This document shows positions 39,601 to 47,432 of a stretch of DNA of 64,000 nt, in pieces. The stretch covers positions 21,258,221 through 21,322,220 of the forward strand of contig CM067443.1 in assembly GCA_034508935.3 (NCBI GenBank), in the 5' to 3' direction. The stretch comes from Berghia stephanieae. Its lineage: Eukaryota > Mollusca > Gastropoda > Nudibranchia > Aeolidiidae. The first letter of the stretch is position 1. Every line of letters begins with the position of its first letter. The notes under the pieces are model-generated. The model made no database searches and was not told the origin of the DNA. It saw only the letters and a program-made list of their open reading frames with translations. The position numbers and the translations under genes are program-made.

Positions 39601-42600
39601 TGATGATTTCATCTATTTTCTGGACTGCAACTGTTTCAAAAAAAATGTTTAAAAACTTTTTTTTAATGGTGACTGCTTCAATGTGGATATTTCATAAGAC
39701 AGTTCCTTTTAAAAAGAAATTTGCTTTCTGACCTGCATCTTTATCACAAAATTTGCGTCTCCAGACCTTATACTTCAGACCTTAAAAGTAAGAGATCAAA
39801 ATTCCCCCCCCCCCCCCCCCCCCCCCTCACAATGTAGCAACATGTCAGATAACCTGAATTTCAATGGTCTCATAGTAATGAAATACTCTTATACCATTAC
39901 AAATAATAATTCATAATAAAAGTTAAAATAAGCCCACAACTACACATTCAGTTATCACCAGCAAATATGTGTACAAAGTGATAAACAAAACAAACTGTTG
40001 TTGGGGACTTTTTTTCCCCTATTTCAATCGAAGTCTAGAAATGGTTGCAAAATAATTAATCATTTCCATCAGCCTAATAAAAAATTTAGTGCATTTTATT
40101 CACTTTATTTCAACGTACAAAAATTGGTTTTCAGTCTGAGGAGTGAATCAAAGACGACGGCTGATTTTCATCATTCTATGTTTATTAACATCCTTAACTT
40201 GAGCTTTTCTGTAGCACAATATCCACTTAACATGCTCAAAGCGCTTTACAAAGGGTGCCTGACCAACAGCAACACATAACATATAGAACTAGACATTTAA
40301 GGCTTTACTTTTTTACCCATTTTCCAAACATCAAAAGAGCAATTTGACTCACCATCTACAGATTCTTTCTTTGCAGCTTGGATGTTAAGGTACAAACATC
40401 GATCTCTGAAAAATTAAAAATCAGACGAGATTTTCAGCATGTCGTTCTTTTGATTCTGAGCAATGTCCAAATCACGAAAAATATTTTTGAGGAAAAATAA
40501 ATGATAAATGCGCTTACAAATGAATATGAGAGAGAGATTGTTTTGTTTTTAAGGGTTTTAAGGCGCTTGCAACAGATTAAGGTCAAATCAGCGAGTAAAA
40601 AAGAAGAAAATGGGATAGTAAAAAGTTCTAGAATTACAATTAAAGCAATCAAGAAAAGGTAAGACAAAGGGGAATTGGTTCAAATAATAGGAAACAGGTG
40701 TAGATTCCAAGAGCATACTATCAAAGTACTTAGAGTTTAAGATCACTTTAAAGTCTCACCCAGACACCAGCACAAGTCCCCACTAAGAGGAATACACTCA
40801 AATGTTTTACAAATCATATATAATATAAAGAAAACATAATACAGTGCATAACAGAAAGATGATTTACAAGTAAAAAAAATATCATCTCCCAAAACTAACT
40901 ATACATTTGACTGTTTCCCTCTCAGCCAGGCATCCGGCCAGGGCCAGGACAAAACCAAATAATCTCATTCCAAGACAAAGACAGAAAGCAAGTTGGAAAA
41001 CAGATATAGGGGGATAGAATATGCAGTAAGTGCCTCCCTGCCCACGATGGGAGGTCAGGAACCCCACCCAGATTTCCCAGTATAATGATATAGTTTGACA
41101 GGTTGATTGTAATGAAAACTACCTAGGATTTCTAGCCTTTTCCTCTTCCGTCATGTATCGACCTCGAGTTGTAACAGAAGCACCGCTTGCCTTGGAAATC
41201 TGGAGAAAAAAAAGGAGATAAAAATGAAAAAAAAAAAATTGCAGACTTGATTGAAATAATACCTCTGAAGAAATGTCACAAAAGCATTGATTTGGTTTTT
41301 TTTATTCTCTTAGAACATTCAATCACATGAGCAAATTTATACAGTAGAGCATGACCATAGCGGCACCGCTACAACGGGACCTTACACAAACCCCGCTTTT
41401 TTTTACTATATAAATTCAATTACCTGTGCTTGGGTTTAGCGGGTCAAGGAAAGGCCCGAACTTGCTTACAGCGGGAAAAATTGAGCGAGCTGTAGGGCAA
41501 GAATTTATCGATCGGCTAAATTTTTCACGCGCCGCGACTCAGCGAGTGACGTAGACTTGGCATTGTCTCTCTCTAACACACACGCCTCCGTCTACCTTTG
41601 TCTCGCTCGTGTCTTCACTCACACCTCTCGTGTCTACCCGCACTTCTTTTGCCGCTCGCTCTATTTCTTTGTATGATTGTATGCGTTGACTGGTCAGTCT
41701 TGCGGTGATTAAAAGTTGGGCAACTTGATTTAACCCTCTCCTTACCAACTATAGGAAAATTGTCACATTCGTTACGATACAACTAACAGTTTTATTATTC
41801 AAATTTCTTTTGTACATTATAAAGTTTAAAGAAAATAAACAGTGTGTTGTAGAGAATGTTTTGCTAAAGAAACTATGTATCACAAGAATTTTACTGCTGT
41901 TATGTCTGAGTGATAAGAAATATATTTTTGTGTTAGTTGGATGTGAAGTTTTGGGGAAAATCTTGAAAAAGGCTGATAAGAAGAGGGTTAAAAGAGATGC
42001 GTTGCACAAGCTAACGCCGTGTGTAAAGCCCTTGGCCAATTAGAGAGAAGAGGCTTGTACGCACGCGGTGGTGTGTACATTTTAATCCAGATCAGCCCTA
42101 TTGTGCCATTCCTCATTCATTGCAATTGTTGCTGCTCCAGGATACGCATCACTCGCACTCGTTCGAATCGTATTATTTTTACTATTTAAGTACTCGTATC
42201 AAGAGAAATCCTGAGGAAACAATGGCTACCAAAGGAAAGAGGAAATGTTTCTCACTCGAATTGAAAGCTGAAATAATCAACGAAGTAGACAAGAAAAGGA
42301 AGACGAAATCGCAAATTTGCAGGGATTATGAGATTTCATCTGGAACGCTCTATACCTTTTTGAGAGATAGAGAAGCAATCTTGTCAGCAATCAGTAAAGG
42401 ACAATTCAACCCAGACAGAAAACGTCTCAAGACCACAGGACAAGAAGAACTGGACCGCTGCCTCCTCGTTTGGTTTCATCAAGCTCGGGCCTGTAGCACA
42501 CCTATTTCAGGCCCCATCCTTTTTGAGAAAGGCGAGGAATTAGCACAGGAGCTTGGTTTGACAGACTTTCTGATGAGCAGAGGTTGGATCGACAGATTTA

Positions 42601-45464
42601 AACTCAGGCACGGCATTGGCCTGAAAGTAATCAGTGGAGAAGCTGCCTCGGCACCAATAGAAACAACAGTGGAGTGGAGAGGAAAGGAGCTGCAAGAAAT
42701 TATGAAGGAATACAACAAGAAGGATATTTTCAACGCAGACGAAACTGGGCTTTTTTACAAATGCCTGCCCAACAAGACACTGGCAATGAAAGGAGACACC
42801 TGCACGGGTCAAAAGATTCCAAAAGAAAGAATTTCAATCCTTTTGGCAACCAACATGGATGGAAGTCAAAAGCTACCCCTTCTTGTCATTGGAAAATCTG
42901 AAAGGCCACGATGCATGAAGAACATCCGAACTCTTCCTGTGACCTACAAAGCGAACAAAAATGCTTGGATGACGGGATCAATCTTCGAGGAATGGCTTCG
43001 AAAGTTAGACAGAAAATTTCTCCTTGAAGGCCGTAGTATAGCGCTCATTGTGGACAACTGCAGTGCTCATCCTCGGTTGGACGGCTTGAGAGCAGTGAAA
43101 CTTGTCTTTCTTCCTCCGAACACTACAAGTGTTCTACAGCCTTGTGACCAGGGCATAATACAGAACTTCAAGTGCCTCTACAGAAAAAGGGTTCTCCGAA
43201 GATTCATCACACTTCTTGATGAAAGTGGATCCGATGACGCACACTACAAAATGACTGTCCTCGATGCCATCAACTACTCCGCTGCCGCTTGAGATGATGT
43301 GAAACAAGCAACTATCGCAAACTGTTTCAGGAAGGCAGGCTTCACACAAGAGGATGGCGACAGTGTGAGTGAAGTTGTAATTGTAACCAACCCCTCTACT
43401 GTAACTGACAGCGCAGAGGAACATGAAGCGATACACCTCTTCAACCAAGCAGCAAAAGCTCTCGGCATCACTCAACAAACATTTGGAGAGTATGTTGAGG
43501 TGGACAGTCACATTCCCGCATCGGAACACTTAAGCCTCAAAGAGATAGCGCTCGCAGCTCAGGAAACAGAAGTTATGACTGCATCCACTGCTACTGCTAG
43601 TGCTAGTAAGGAAAAGGACGAAGAGGAAGAAACTGACACTGATATGGAGCCAACCATTGTGTCCAACACAGAAGCAGAGAATGCCGTCAACACGCTGAGG
43701 CTTTATCTTCAGCAACACGAGAAGACATCAGAGGAACTTACGCTATTGAGTGACATGGAGAGAAGGCTTGGCAAGATCGTCACAAAGTCAAAGAAACAGT
43801 CAAGCATCAAGGCTTTCTTCAAACCTGTTTCGAAAGACAACCATCAGGTGTGATTCCCCAAGCCCATGAGACGTTCTGGGGGAGGAAGGGGCACACCTTA
43901 CAGTACAGTCCTTCTAGCCTAAACCTCAGACCCCCCCCCCAAAAAAAAAAAAAATTAAAAAAATTAAAAAAACAATTTAAAAAAAACACACATAAAAACA
44001 AACAAAAAAAAAAACCCCAAAAAAAAACAAAAAACAAAACAAAACAAAAAAAAAAAAAAAAAAAAAAAAAAAGTGAACCAAAGATAGTCCATTTCAGTTT
44101 CAAGGCTCATGGGTCACGTTAAATTTATTGACATTCAAGGGAGGTAATCGTGTATATTTTTGGGACATTTTCCCCTGCTTTCCTATAGCGGGAGCTTGCC
44201 TACAGCGGGATTTTTCTGCTGGGACCAAAAGTCCCGCTATAGGCATGCTCTACTGTATTAATGAGATCTCTGGGTAGATATTGATCTTTCTGTCATTCAT
44301 TGAAAACCAGAAGTTTTAATCAAGTACTCGCTCGATTCTAGCACGCTCTTGGGAGAAGCCAAAATGCTGGCTAGAGAATCCGAGCATGTTGAAATCCTCT
44401 GCTCATGGGAAGTGATATTATTCAGTCACCCAGCTCCAGCGTGCCGTATTGCAAAATGTGCTTGAATTCAGCGTGCTGGAATCCAGCAAGTACTACAGTG
44501 TCACTTTTCACTCATACCAGCATCCAGGAAAAAGGAAGACGACATAACTCTTTAAACAAGTTCAGTATCTTCTTCATTCTTGGAGTAGGGGGTGCTTACG
44601 AAAAAGGGAGGAGAAAAAGGAAACCCTTGCAGCATGAGTCTAGCCTGAGGTCACCCAAAATCACAACGACTTCACCAAAACAGAGATACTCTCAGATACC
44701 CACATTCATTTATAAAGACGATATCATAATATATGACAAAATAAATACACCCCTATTGCTCACTCTTAAAGACAGTTGCAGAATCCACGTCTAACTAATT
44801 CATTTAAAAGAAGCACAAAAAACCTCTAAGTAAGGAGAGCAGATAACAAAGAGGAAGAAGGCTAGAGTTGAGTGAGATAAATATGGAAATTCCTACCTCT
44901 TCTTGAGTGCCTCCTCTTGTCAGTGTGTTGCGACATGGTAGAGGAAGGTAGTTGATTCCAACTTCAGCAACAACAAGGCTGTTTGGACCTCCAACCTAAA
45001 TCAATGGCAAGGATACAAATATACAACACAGAAAGTTAAAATATCATGGGCTTAGAAAGCACAGAGCTGGTGCCTTCATATTTACACATTTTAATTACAA
45101 TGTTCATAAAAGCATTTTTCTATGAGTAACAGTGGCGTCAATAGAAGAATACAGTCTTGAGTTTTATTGTTATTTTTATGTGAATGATCCAGAAGCAAAA
45201 CCAATAACTAAAAACAAAAAACAAAATAAAAAACACTAAGTTTTCAATTTATAAAATTCTATCTCAAAGCACTGACATGATACGCCTACCTTTTTGGTAA
45301 CAACATTCTGAACTCCTGAATGTAACTGGTTCGGTTTCAGCATTCCTTTGGCAATCAACATAGCATTGACTTTGGCAGCTGCCTCAGCAGCGGCTTCCAG
45401 ACTACTCTTGTCGTCATCGTCAGGAATCCCATGATGACTTCCCATCAACCCTTTGTCATTGTCA
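18705..45464 (-). CDS. KHDC4: KHDC4 (BLOM7/KIAA0907) orthologue, KH-domain splicing factor; 17 exons found, first exon missing
   Basis: KHDC4 is a nuclear RNA-binding protein linked to pre-mRNA splicing. The seventeen exons have matching phases and GT/AG borders. Read from the N-side they give an Ala-rich helix ([19 protein letters not shown]), a first KH unit ([20 protein letters not shown] through [15 protein letters not shown] to IDEIIKAMG), a Pro-rich spacer, a second KH unit ([20 protein letters not shown], then [24 protein letters not shown]-type loop RGKG, to [11 protein letters not shown]), and a long Pro/Gln/His-rich tail with the conserved block [21 protein letters not shown] compared these with the human protein from memory. 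About 1,193 codons are present against about 614 in human, mostly extra Pro/Gln/His. The exon with the N-terminal RRSKWD-like start was not found in 45.5-52 kb. The last exon is one base out of frame (see its entry). Introns carry many sense-oriented retroposons. Confidence 0.92.
20167..20276. mobile_element. Half copy of the foldback MITE seen at 6.9-7.1 kb
   Basis: Matches the right half of the 6,879-7,137 element: AAATCGATCGATATTTGAAG, then CCAGAGTACAGCAGTTAA. It lies in a KHDC4 intron. Confidence 0.7.
20635..20697 (-). CDS. KHDC4: KHDC4 exon
   Basis: 63 bp encoding [20 protein letters not shown], a basic, possibly nuclear-localising stretch comparable to the KKMK region of human KHDC4. 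Acceptor TTGCAG, donor GTAAGA. Confidence 0.9.
21225..21384 (-). mobile_element. tRNA-derived SINE (S family), tail-truncated copy
   Basis: The minus strand carries the tRNA-like head (GTCTAGTCGTATGACACTCA and GGTTTGAGACC) and the body ending near ACCTGGTCG. It belongs to the same family as the copies at 63.0-64.0 kb. It sits just upstream, on the plus-strand coordinate, of a KHDC4 exon. Confidence 0.75.
21406..21518 (-). CDS. KHDC4: KHDC4 exon
   Basis: 113 bp. Encodes [20 protein letters not shown] then [25 protein letters not shown] corresponds to human DRQLMPPP. Acceptor GTCGTTAG, donor GTAAGC. Confidence 0.9.
21620..21755 (-). mobile_element. R1 retroposon copy E, 5'-truncated
   Basis: Only the 3' hairpin end and about 100 bp of body remain, with sense on the minus strand, in a KHDC4 intron. 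Confidence 0.8.
21859..22298 (-). CDS. KHDC4: KHDC4 exon (HGPPHLVNL and Pro/Gln-rich stretch)
   Basis: 440 bp. It begins [13 protein letters not shown], matching human HGPIHMTNLGTGFSS right after the GYQ of the previous exon, then runs into Pro/Gln/His repeats with several Met-Ala/Ser-Met units. Acceptor TTTCCAACAG, donor GTAAAA. Confidence 0.9.
22375..22447 (+). other. tRNA-like sequence, probably a SINE head or tRNA relic
   Basis: Contains a T-arm-like hairpin (ATAG TTCAAAT CTAT), an anticodon-arm-like hairpin (GGGTTAATACCC) and partly complementary ends (GTGAG with CTCAC). The D arm is poor. It is not a convincing functional tRNA. Confidence 0.3.
23291..23475. repeat. (ATT)n and (TAG)n microsatellite
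   Basis: ATT triplets from about 23,291 to 23,385, then TAG triplets to 23,475. The (TAG)n resumes at 24,859-24,884 on the far side of the mariner. Confidence 0.97.
23476..24858 (-). mobile_element. Mariner transposon, near-intact, 1,383 bp
   Basis: Inverted ends CGAGGGCTCTTTCA followed on both sides by TAACCGAAAAATGCC, with TA duplications at 23,474-23,475 and 24,859-24,860. It is inserted in the (TAG)n microsatellite, whose TA offers target sites. Confidence 0.95.
23575..24696 (-). CDS. Mariner transposase (DD34D) with one in-frame stop
   Basis: Cut-and-paste transposase of the mariner family. From ATG at 24,696 the frame covers 373 residues, the usual size. It shows an N-terminal helix-turn-helix region, the first Asp in [10 protein letters not shown], the second in [12 protein letters not shown], and the third 34 residues later in LAPSDYHLF, with the [14 protein letters not shown] signature. 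One TAA about 31 codons from the start, near 24,602-24,604, leaves an open frame only from 24,537. Everything else is intact, so this is a recently silenced copy or carries an assembly error. Confidence 0.93.
25154..25179. repeat. Poly-G tract
   Basis: G homopolymer of about 25 bases in a KHDC4 intron. Confidence 0.95.
25262..25423 (-). CDS. KHDC4: KHDC4 exon with conserved KRRFREE...NLLGYQ block
   Basis: 162 bp, in phase 0 at both ends. It encodes [20 protein letters not shown], then [20 protein letters not shown], which matches human [20 protein letters not shown] closely. This match was decisive for the gene call. Confidence 0.93.
25572..26472 (-). mobile_element. R1 retroposon copy F, interrupted by copy G
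   Basis: 3' part of an R1 copy at 25,572-25,926. It resumes for a few bases after copy G at 26,450-26,472 and is then cut by a MITE. Minus-strand sense. Confidence 0.78.
25927..26449 (-). mobile_element. R1 retroposon copy G, full length with perfect 13-bp target duplication
   Basis: 523 bp, from CTGGGTGGGG at the 5' end (26,449) to the hairpin and A-rich tail. The flanks TCTCCCAAAACTT at 25,914-25,926 and 26,450-26,462 are identical. It is inserted in copy F. This copy defines the ends of the family best. Confidence 0.9.
26473..26760. mobile_element. hAT-like MITE (CAGTGCTG family), copy 1
   Basis: Inverted ends CAGTGCTGATGGT and ACCATCAGCACTG, 288 bp, no coding capacity. Three relatives lie at 27.74, 34.48 and 53.49 kb. 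No target duplication is visible here. Confidence 0.8.
26874..27151 (-). CDS. KHDC4: KHDC4 exon (Pro/Gln/Val-rich)
   Basis: 278 bp. Encodes [20 protein letters not shown] and further Gln/Pro/Val-rich sequence ending QVFTPQ. Acceptor TTCCATCAG, donor GTAGGT. Phases agree with both neighbours. Confidence 0.88.
27382..27690. mobile_element. TA-flanked MITE (Tc1/mariner-like), copy X
   Basis: Imperfect inverted ends GGATTCAGTAGTC and CTCTTCAACAGTC, flanked by TA on both sides, about 309 bp. A second copy lies at 62,439-62,728. Confidence 0.7.
27741..28042. mobile_element. hAT-like MITE (CAGTGCTG family), decayed copy 2
   Basis: Starts TAGTGCTGATGGTGACAAAA and is homologous to copy 1 through most of its length, ending at CCGAGGAAAACCATCACCG. 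Confidence 0.75.
28080..28530 (-). pseudogene. LINE relic (L2/CR1-like, reverse transcriptase C-terminus)
   Basis: The minus strand gives fragments typical of the L2/CR1 thumb region: [39 protein letters not shown], then [20 protein letters not shown] and [19 protein letters not shown]. Frames are broken and about 60 residues between LPNYK and FPAYIK do not match the usual sequence. It is an old copy inside a KHDC4 intron. Confidence 0.75.
28594..28716 (-). CDS. KHDC4: KHDC4 exon
   Basis: 123 bp. Encodes [20 protein letters not shown] and [20 protein letters not shown]. Acceptor CCTTACAG, donor GTATGT. Confidence 0.88.
29211..29309 (-). CDS. KHDC4: KHDC4 exon
   Basis: 99 bp. Encodes [20 protein letters not shown] and [12 protein letters not shown]. 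Acceptor TGACTACAG, donor GTGAGT. Confidence 0.88.
29740..30230 (-). mobile_element. R1 retroposon copy I, diverged
   Basis: Recognisable R1 body (GGTCATTTCAGTGCCAGTAA, GACTGTATCAATCCCAG, CTCTGCCCACTTTGGGAG) with many changes, an internal poly-A at 29,822-29,849 and a poly-C at about 30,073-30,087. Same orientation as the others. Confidence 0.7.
31190..31650. repeat. 142-bp tandem repeat, about three units, in a KHDC4 intron
   Basis: The landmark AAAACCTG(C/T)AAG(G/T)AATG occurs at 31,311, 31,454 and 31,596, giving periods of 143 and 142 bp. On the minus strand each unit has an acceptor-like TTACTTACAG (TCCTTGCAG in one). Two units then stay open for 34 codons to a TGA. Confidence 0.85.
33294..33384 (-). 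CDS. KHDC4: KHDC4 exon
   Basis: 91 bp. Encodes [20 protein letters not shown] and [18 protein letters not shown] corresponds to human VHAEYSRF just after the second KH unit. Acceptor CTATCTAG, donor GTAAGT. Confidence 0.88.
33607..33670. repeat. (GAT/GAC)n microsatellite
   Basis: GATGAT passing into GACGAC and back to GATGAT. Confidence 0.9.
33723..34183. mobile_element. hAT-like MITE with CAGACTTGCCAAC ends
   Basis: Left end CAGACTTGCCAACCCCCTGA; right end, reverse-complemented, CAGTCTTGCCAAACCTCCTG. About 461 bp, no coding sequence, target duplication unclear beside AAT repeats. Confidence 0.7.
34481..34758. mobile_element. hAT-like MITE (CAGTGCTG family), copy 3
   Basis: Ends CAGTGCTGACGG and CATCAGCACTG. 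It carries an internal tandem duplication of about 35 bp (AATTCCTCCTCTGTCTCCAA unit at about 34,665-34,725). Confidence 0.78.
34759..35954. other. KHDC4 intron, nothing further recognised
   Basis: AT-rich sequence without a supported gene or family-level repeat. Confidence 0.5.
35955..36356. mobile_element. Probable hAT-like MITE with CATACCTGCCTACTT ends
   Basis: Left CATATCTGCCTACTTG and right (reverse complement) CATACCTGCCTACTTT are near-identical inverted ends. The flanks TGTACC and CATACC share four of six bases. Confidence 0.5.
37434..37494 (-). CDS. KHDC4: KHDC4 exon, end of second KH unit
   Basis: 61 bp. Encodes [20 protein letters not shown], matching human AAAKKLCENLLQT. Acceptor CTAATAG, donor GTAAGT. 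Confidence 0.92.
37673..37794 (-). CDS. KHDC4: KHDC4 exon, core of second KH unit
   Basis: 122 bp. Encodes [20 protein letters not shown] then [20 protein letters not shown]. The human match is [20 protein letters not shown]. The RGKG loop is the RNA-contacting GXXG-type element. Confidence 0.94.
37986..38169. mobile_element. Possible Tigger/pogo-type MITE
   Basis: Ends CAGTCACATGCCTCGAATAC and (reverse complement) CAGTCACGGCTCTCTAATCC, with internal TCTGGATAATGGAGACATCC typical of Tigger-related repeats. TA is clear on the left flank only. Confidence 0.45.
38634..38726 (-). CDS. KHDC4: KHDC4 exon, start of second KH unit
   Basis: 93 bp. Encodes [20 protein letters not shown] then [11 protein letters not shown], close to human YVQDKLFVGLEHAVPTF. 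Two in-phase acceptors six bases apart (TTTTCAG|GTTCAG|GTTAC) would allow a two-residue NAGNAG-like variant. Confidence 0.92.
39350..39630 (-). CDS. KHDC4: KHDC4 exon: end of first KH unit and Pro-rich spacer
   Basis: 281 bp. Encodes [20 protein letters not shown], a Gly/His/Pro stretch, then poly-Pro and Gln/Met/Pro repeats ending [15 protein letters not shown] matches human AVNRIKEII. Acceptor TTTGAAACAG, donor GTAAGA. Confidence 0.92.
39805..39827. repeat. Poly-C tract
   Basis: C homopolymer of about 23 bases. Confidence 0.95.
40197..40305 (-). mobile_element. SINE S-family tail fragment
   Basis: Matches only the 3' part of the tRNA-derived SINE at 63 kb (AGCGCTTTGAGCATGTTAAG, GTGGATATTGTGCTACAG on the minus strand). 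Truncated at its 5' side. Confidence 0.7.
40353..40405 (-). CDS. KHDC4: KHDC4 exon, first KH unit
   Basis: 53 bp. Encodes [17 protein letters not shown], matching human DRPLYLHVQGQTRELVD. Acceptor TTTTTCAG, donor GTGAGT. Confidence 0.92.
40541..41071 (-). mobile_element. R1 retroposon copy H
   Basis: Near full-length R1 copy, minus-strand sense, between two KHDC4 exons. The right stem arm is damaged (CAGCGAGTAAA instead of CAGCGCCAGTAAA). Confidence 0.85.
41123..41199 (-). CDS. KHDC4: KHDC4 exon, first KH unit
   Basis: 77 bp. Encodes [20 protein letters not shown] then KARNP, matching human [20 protein letters not shown]. Acceptor TTCTCCAG, donor GTAGTT. Confidence 0.93.
41342..44255 (+). 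mobile_element. Tigger/pogo DNA transposon, near full length, 2,914 bp
   Basis: Inverted ends CAGTAGAGCATGACCATAGC and (reverse complement) CAGTAGAGCATGCCTATAGC, with TA on both sides (41,340-41,341 and 44,256-44,257). It lies in a KHDC4 intron, antisense to the gene. An A-rich noncoding stretch fills 43,930-44,071. Confidence 0.93.
42222..43853 (+). CDS. Tigger-like transposase (CENP-B/pogo superfamily), one in-frame stop
   Basis: Transposase of 543 codons starting [10 protein letters not shown]. It has an N-terminal CENP-B-type helix-turn-helix ([10 protein letters not shown] through [13 protein letters not shown]), a second CENP-B/Tc5-type HTH ([20 protein letters not shown]), and a DDE_1 core with Asp in [14 protein letters not shown], Asp in [10 protein letters not shown] and Asp in [13 protein letters not shown], giving DD30D. 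The usual [20 protein letters not shown] is interrupted by TGA at 43,290-43,292 where Trp is expected. The tail is acidic and ends [12 protein letters not shown], a PIP-box-like pattern. It would be intact apart from that stop. Confidence 0.93.
44897..44995 (-). CDS. KHDC4: KHDC4 exon, start of first KH unit
   Basis: 99 bp. Encodes [20 protein letters not shown] then [13 protein letters not shown], matching human [20 protein letters not shown]. Acceptor ATTGATTTAG, donor GTAGGA. Confidence 0.93.
45290..45464 (-). CDS. KHDC4: KHDC4 exon, Ala-rich N-terminal segment (most 5' exon found)
   Basis: 175 bp. Encodes [20 protein letters not shown] then [20 protein letters not shown], matching human [20 protein letters not shown]. 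Acceptor TTGTTTTCAG. Its phase needs a preceding exon ending in two bases of an Asp or similar codon, as an SKWD ending would give. Confidence 0.9.
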
Positions 45465-46019
45465 CTGAAAACAAGTATAATCAATAAATTTTAAACCACA
45501 GCAAATAGAAAGCAAACTCCTCCTTCCTCTTGATACAAGGATGCCCTTTGATAAAATAAAAAATGCCTGAATTTTTTTTTTCTTGTAAAGACCATAATTC
45601 CAATAATTTGTGTAAAGCTTCTCTTCCTCAAATGGTATCATCCTTAAATTATAGAAAAGGATACAGTATATCAATCTAGCTTTCCCTTTACTGTTGCCTT
45701 TAAACAACCAATACTTCCATCTTTTAAGAAAAACAGCATCTCACCAATGGCGATCGAGGTCAGCCAGAAGATTTCAAAAAGCTGGTTTGTAGCGGAATCA
45801 GCTACGATATAGGAATTAATTTAAAACTTCTAATGGATAAAATGGATTAAAAAAACATTTAATCTAATGACATTCTTTATTAGCTTGAGATCTACACAAA
45901 TGTGAAAGCTATAAAATGTGACCAGAACGGTTTGTCTCAAAATCTAAATCTGAATCAATAAGGACTGATGAATAAAAACCTGTAGTAACAATAGCAGTGC
46001 GGAATGATGGACAGTTAGG

Positions 46020-46430
46020 GGGTCATCTTAAGACTCATCATCTGATGAAAGTTGTGGATGACGTGGCCTGGCAATGAATTCCATTCTCTTTTTCATAGTT
46101 CTTGAGAAAAAAAATGCTTTTAAAAATGCCAGTCTTAATGTGAAGGTTTATGAATTTGGATTTATATATGTGGAAGTTTTTTGTAGAACATCTGCTTGGT
46201 CTGGGTTTAAAGAGTTCCAGAATCATGAATTGTGTTGTTGAGGGGCCTATCTAATGTTTAGTGAAGTGATGTGAAATGTGAGCCTTGACTTTTTTTTCGA
46301 TGTTTTTTGGGTTACCTCCCATCAGTTCAATATTCTTAATGTGCGTTTTAATGTAACCATTCCCAGGCTGAACAGGCATAATCCAAAGTAGTTGTTACTT
46401 AATATCTATTTCAGTTAGTTAAGCTGAGAC
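46020..46430 (-). pseudogene. Old LINE relic (reverse transcriptase C-terminus)
   Basis: The minus strand reads LDYACSAW near 46,385-46,410 and EWNSLPGHVIHNFHQ near 46,035-46,090, both typical of the last part of L2/CR1/Jockey-like ORF2. Frames between them are broken. Confidence 0.6.
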
Positions 46431-47432
46431 TTCTTTTTGGAGGCACTGGCTTAGGTTTTGGTGTGGTGGTAAGAATCCTGTCTCAGAGTTCTATTTGTTT
46501 TCACAGCTACTTTGTCTTCAAACCATAATACTGCAGATTATTTTCTCCATATTTTTAATAGATAGTTATTTTCATAAGTAAAAAGGTCATAAGAATTGAA
46601 GGAAAGGGAAAGACCTGATTTTTTTACTTCCACTTCCACGTGAAAATTTTCTTCAAACAAGACCAGGCGGGGTCCGAGGTCGAGTTGGCATCAAGCCAAA
46701 TGAAAAAATAAAACCTCTCCTTAAGTTCCCAAATATTTTCAATCAAAGCAAACCATTCACGATTTCCCCTTCGTTTAATTTTTTTTTTTTTTTTAAATTT
46801 ACTATCTATCTATCTAAATCTAAATCTATTGATAGAACGCCTATGCTGAAGTGAAGGGGAAAAGAAAATGTGCGTCAGTTTTGACAGTTGACCCGATTGA
46901 TTTGAATTTGATTAAATTATGGAATCTTAATAAATAATCAAATTTTGAGGATCTAGCATTATCTTGACAGAAGCAAATTGGGCATTTAATAAATAAGTTG
47001 CAGCCAGGGCTAGTCCAGTTGAAAACAAAACTCCCAGTCAAGTGCAGCGGCAGCAGCCGCTGAACAAGTTCAATCAATGATCAATGAATGGAAATGGGAC
47101 CTCCGGCTCAGGCTTGGACTTGGATGTTTGGCTCTGTTTGACTCAATTTACCTTTGTCTCGAGTGATTTCGCCGATTGTGAAATGTCATCATTAATCGAA
47201 TGGGGATTTTAGATCAAGGTCCACATTCACGCTGTAAAAAGGACTTCACTATTTATGCTTTTATTTATCATTATGCGTGATATGTATCCGCCATTTTGTT
47301 TTAAGGGTAGAAGGGCGACAAACGGCAAACTGCGGAGTGGCTGAGCAGCAAAATGAGGCAATCAAAGAGACGGAAAACGAGAAAAATAGAGCACAAGCTA
47401 AGGAAGATAACTCTTGCTGAAGGCCTAGCAGT

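Noticed and set aside
43850-44122. Lys-rich open frame after the Tigger transposase
   Set aside because: It translates an A-rich noncoding stretch inside the transposon.
47020-47060. Minus-strand CTTGACTGGGA|GTTTTG as the end of the missing KHDC4 first exon
   Set aside because: The phase fits, but the donor is poor and an in-frame stop lies just upstream with no ATG between.
47282-47296. ATGGCGGATACATATCACGC on the minus strand as a possible KHDC4 first exon
   Set aside because: The frame hits TAA after seven codons and no GT donor lies within it.
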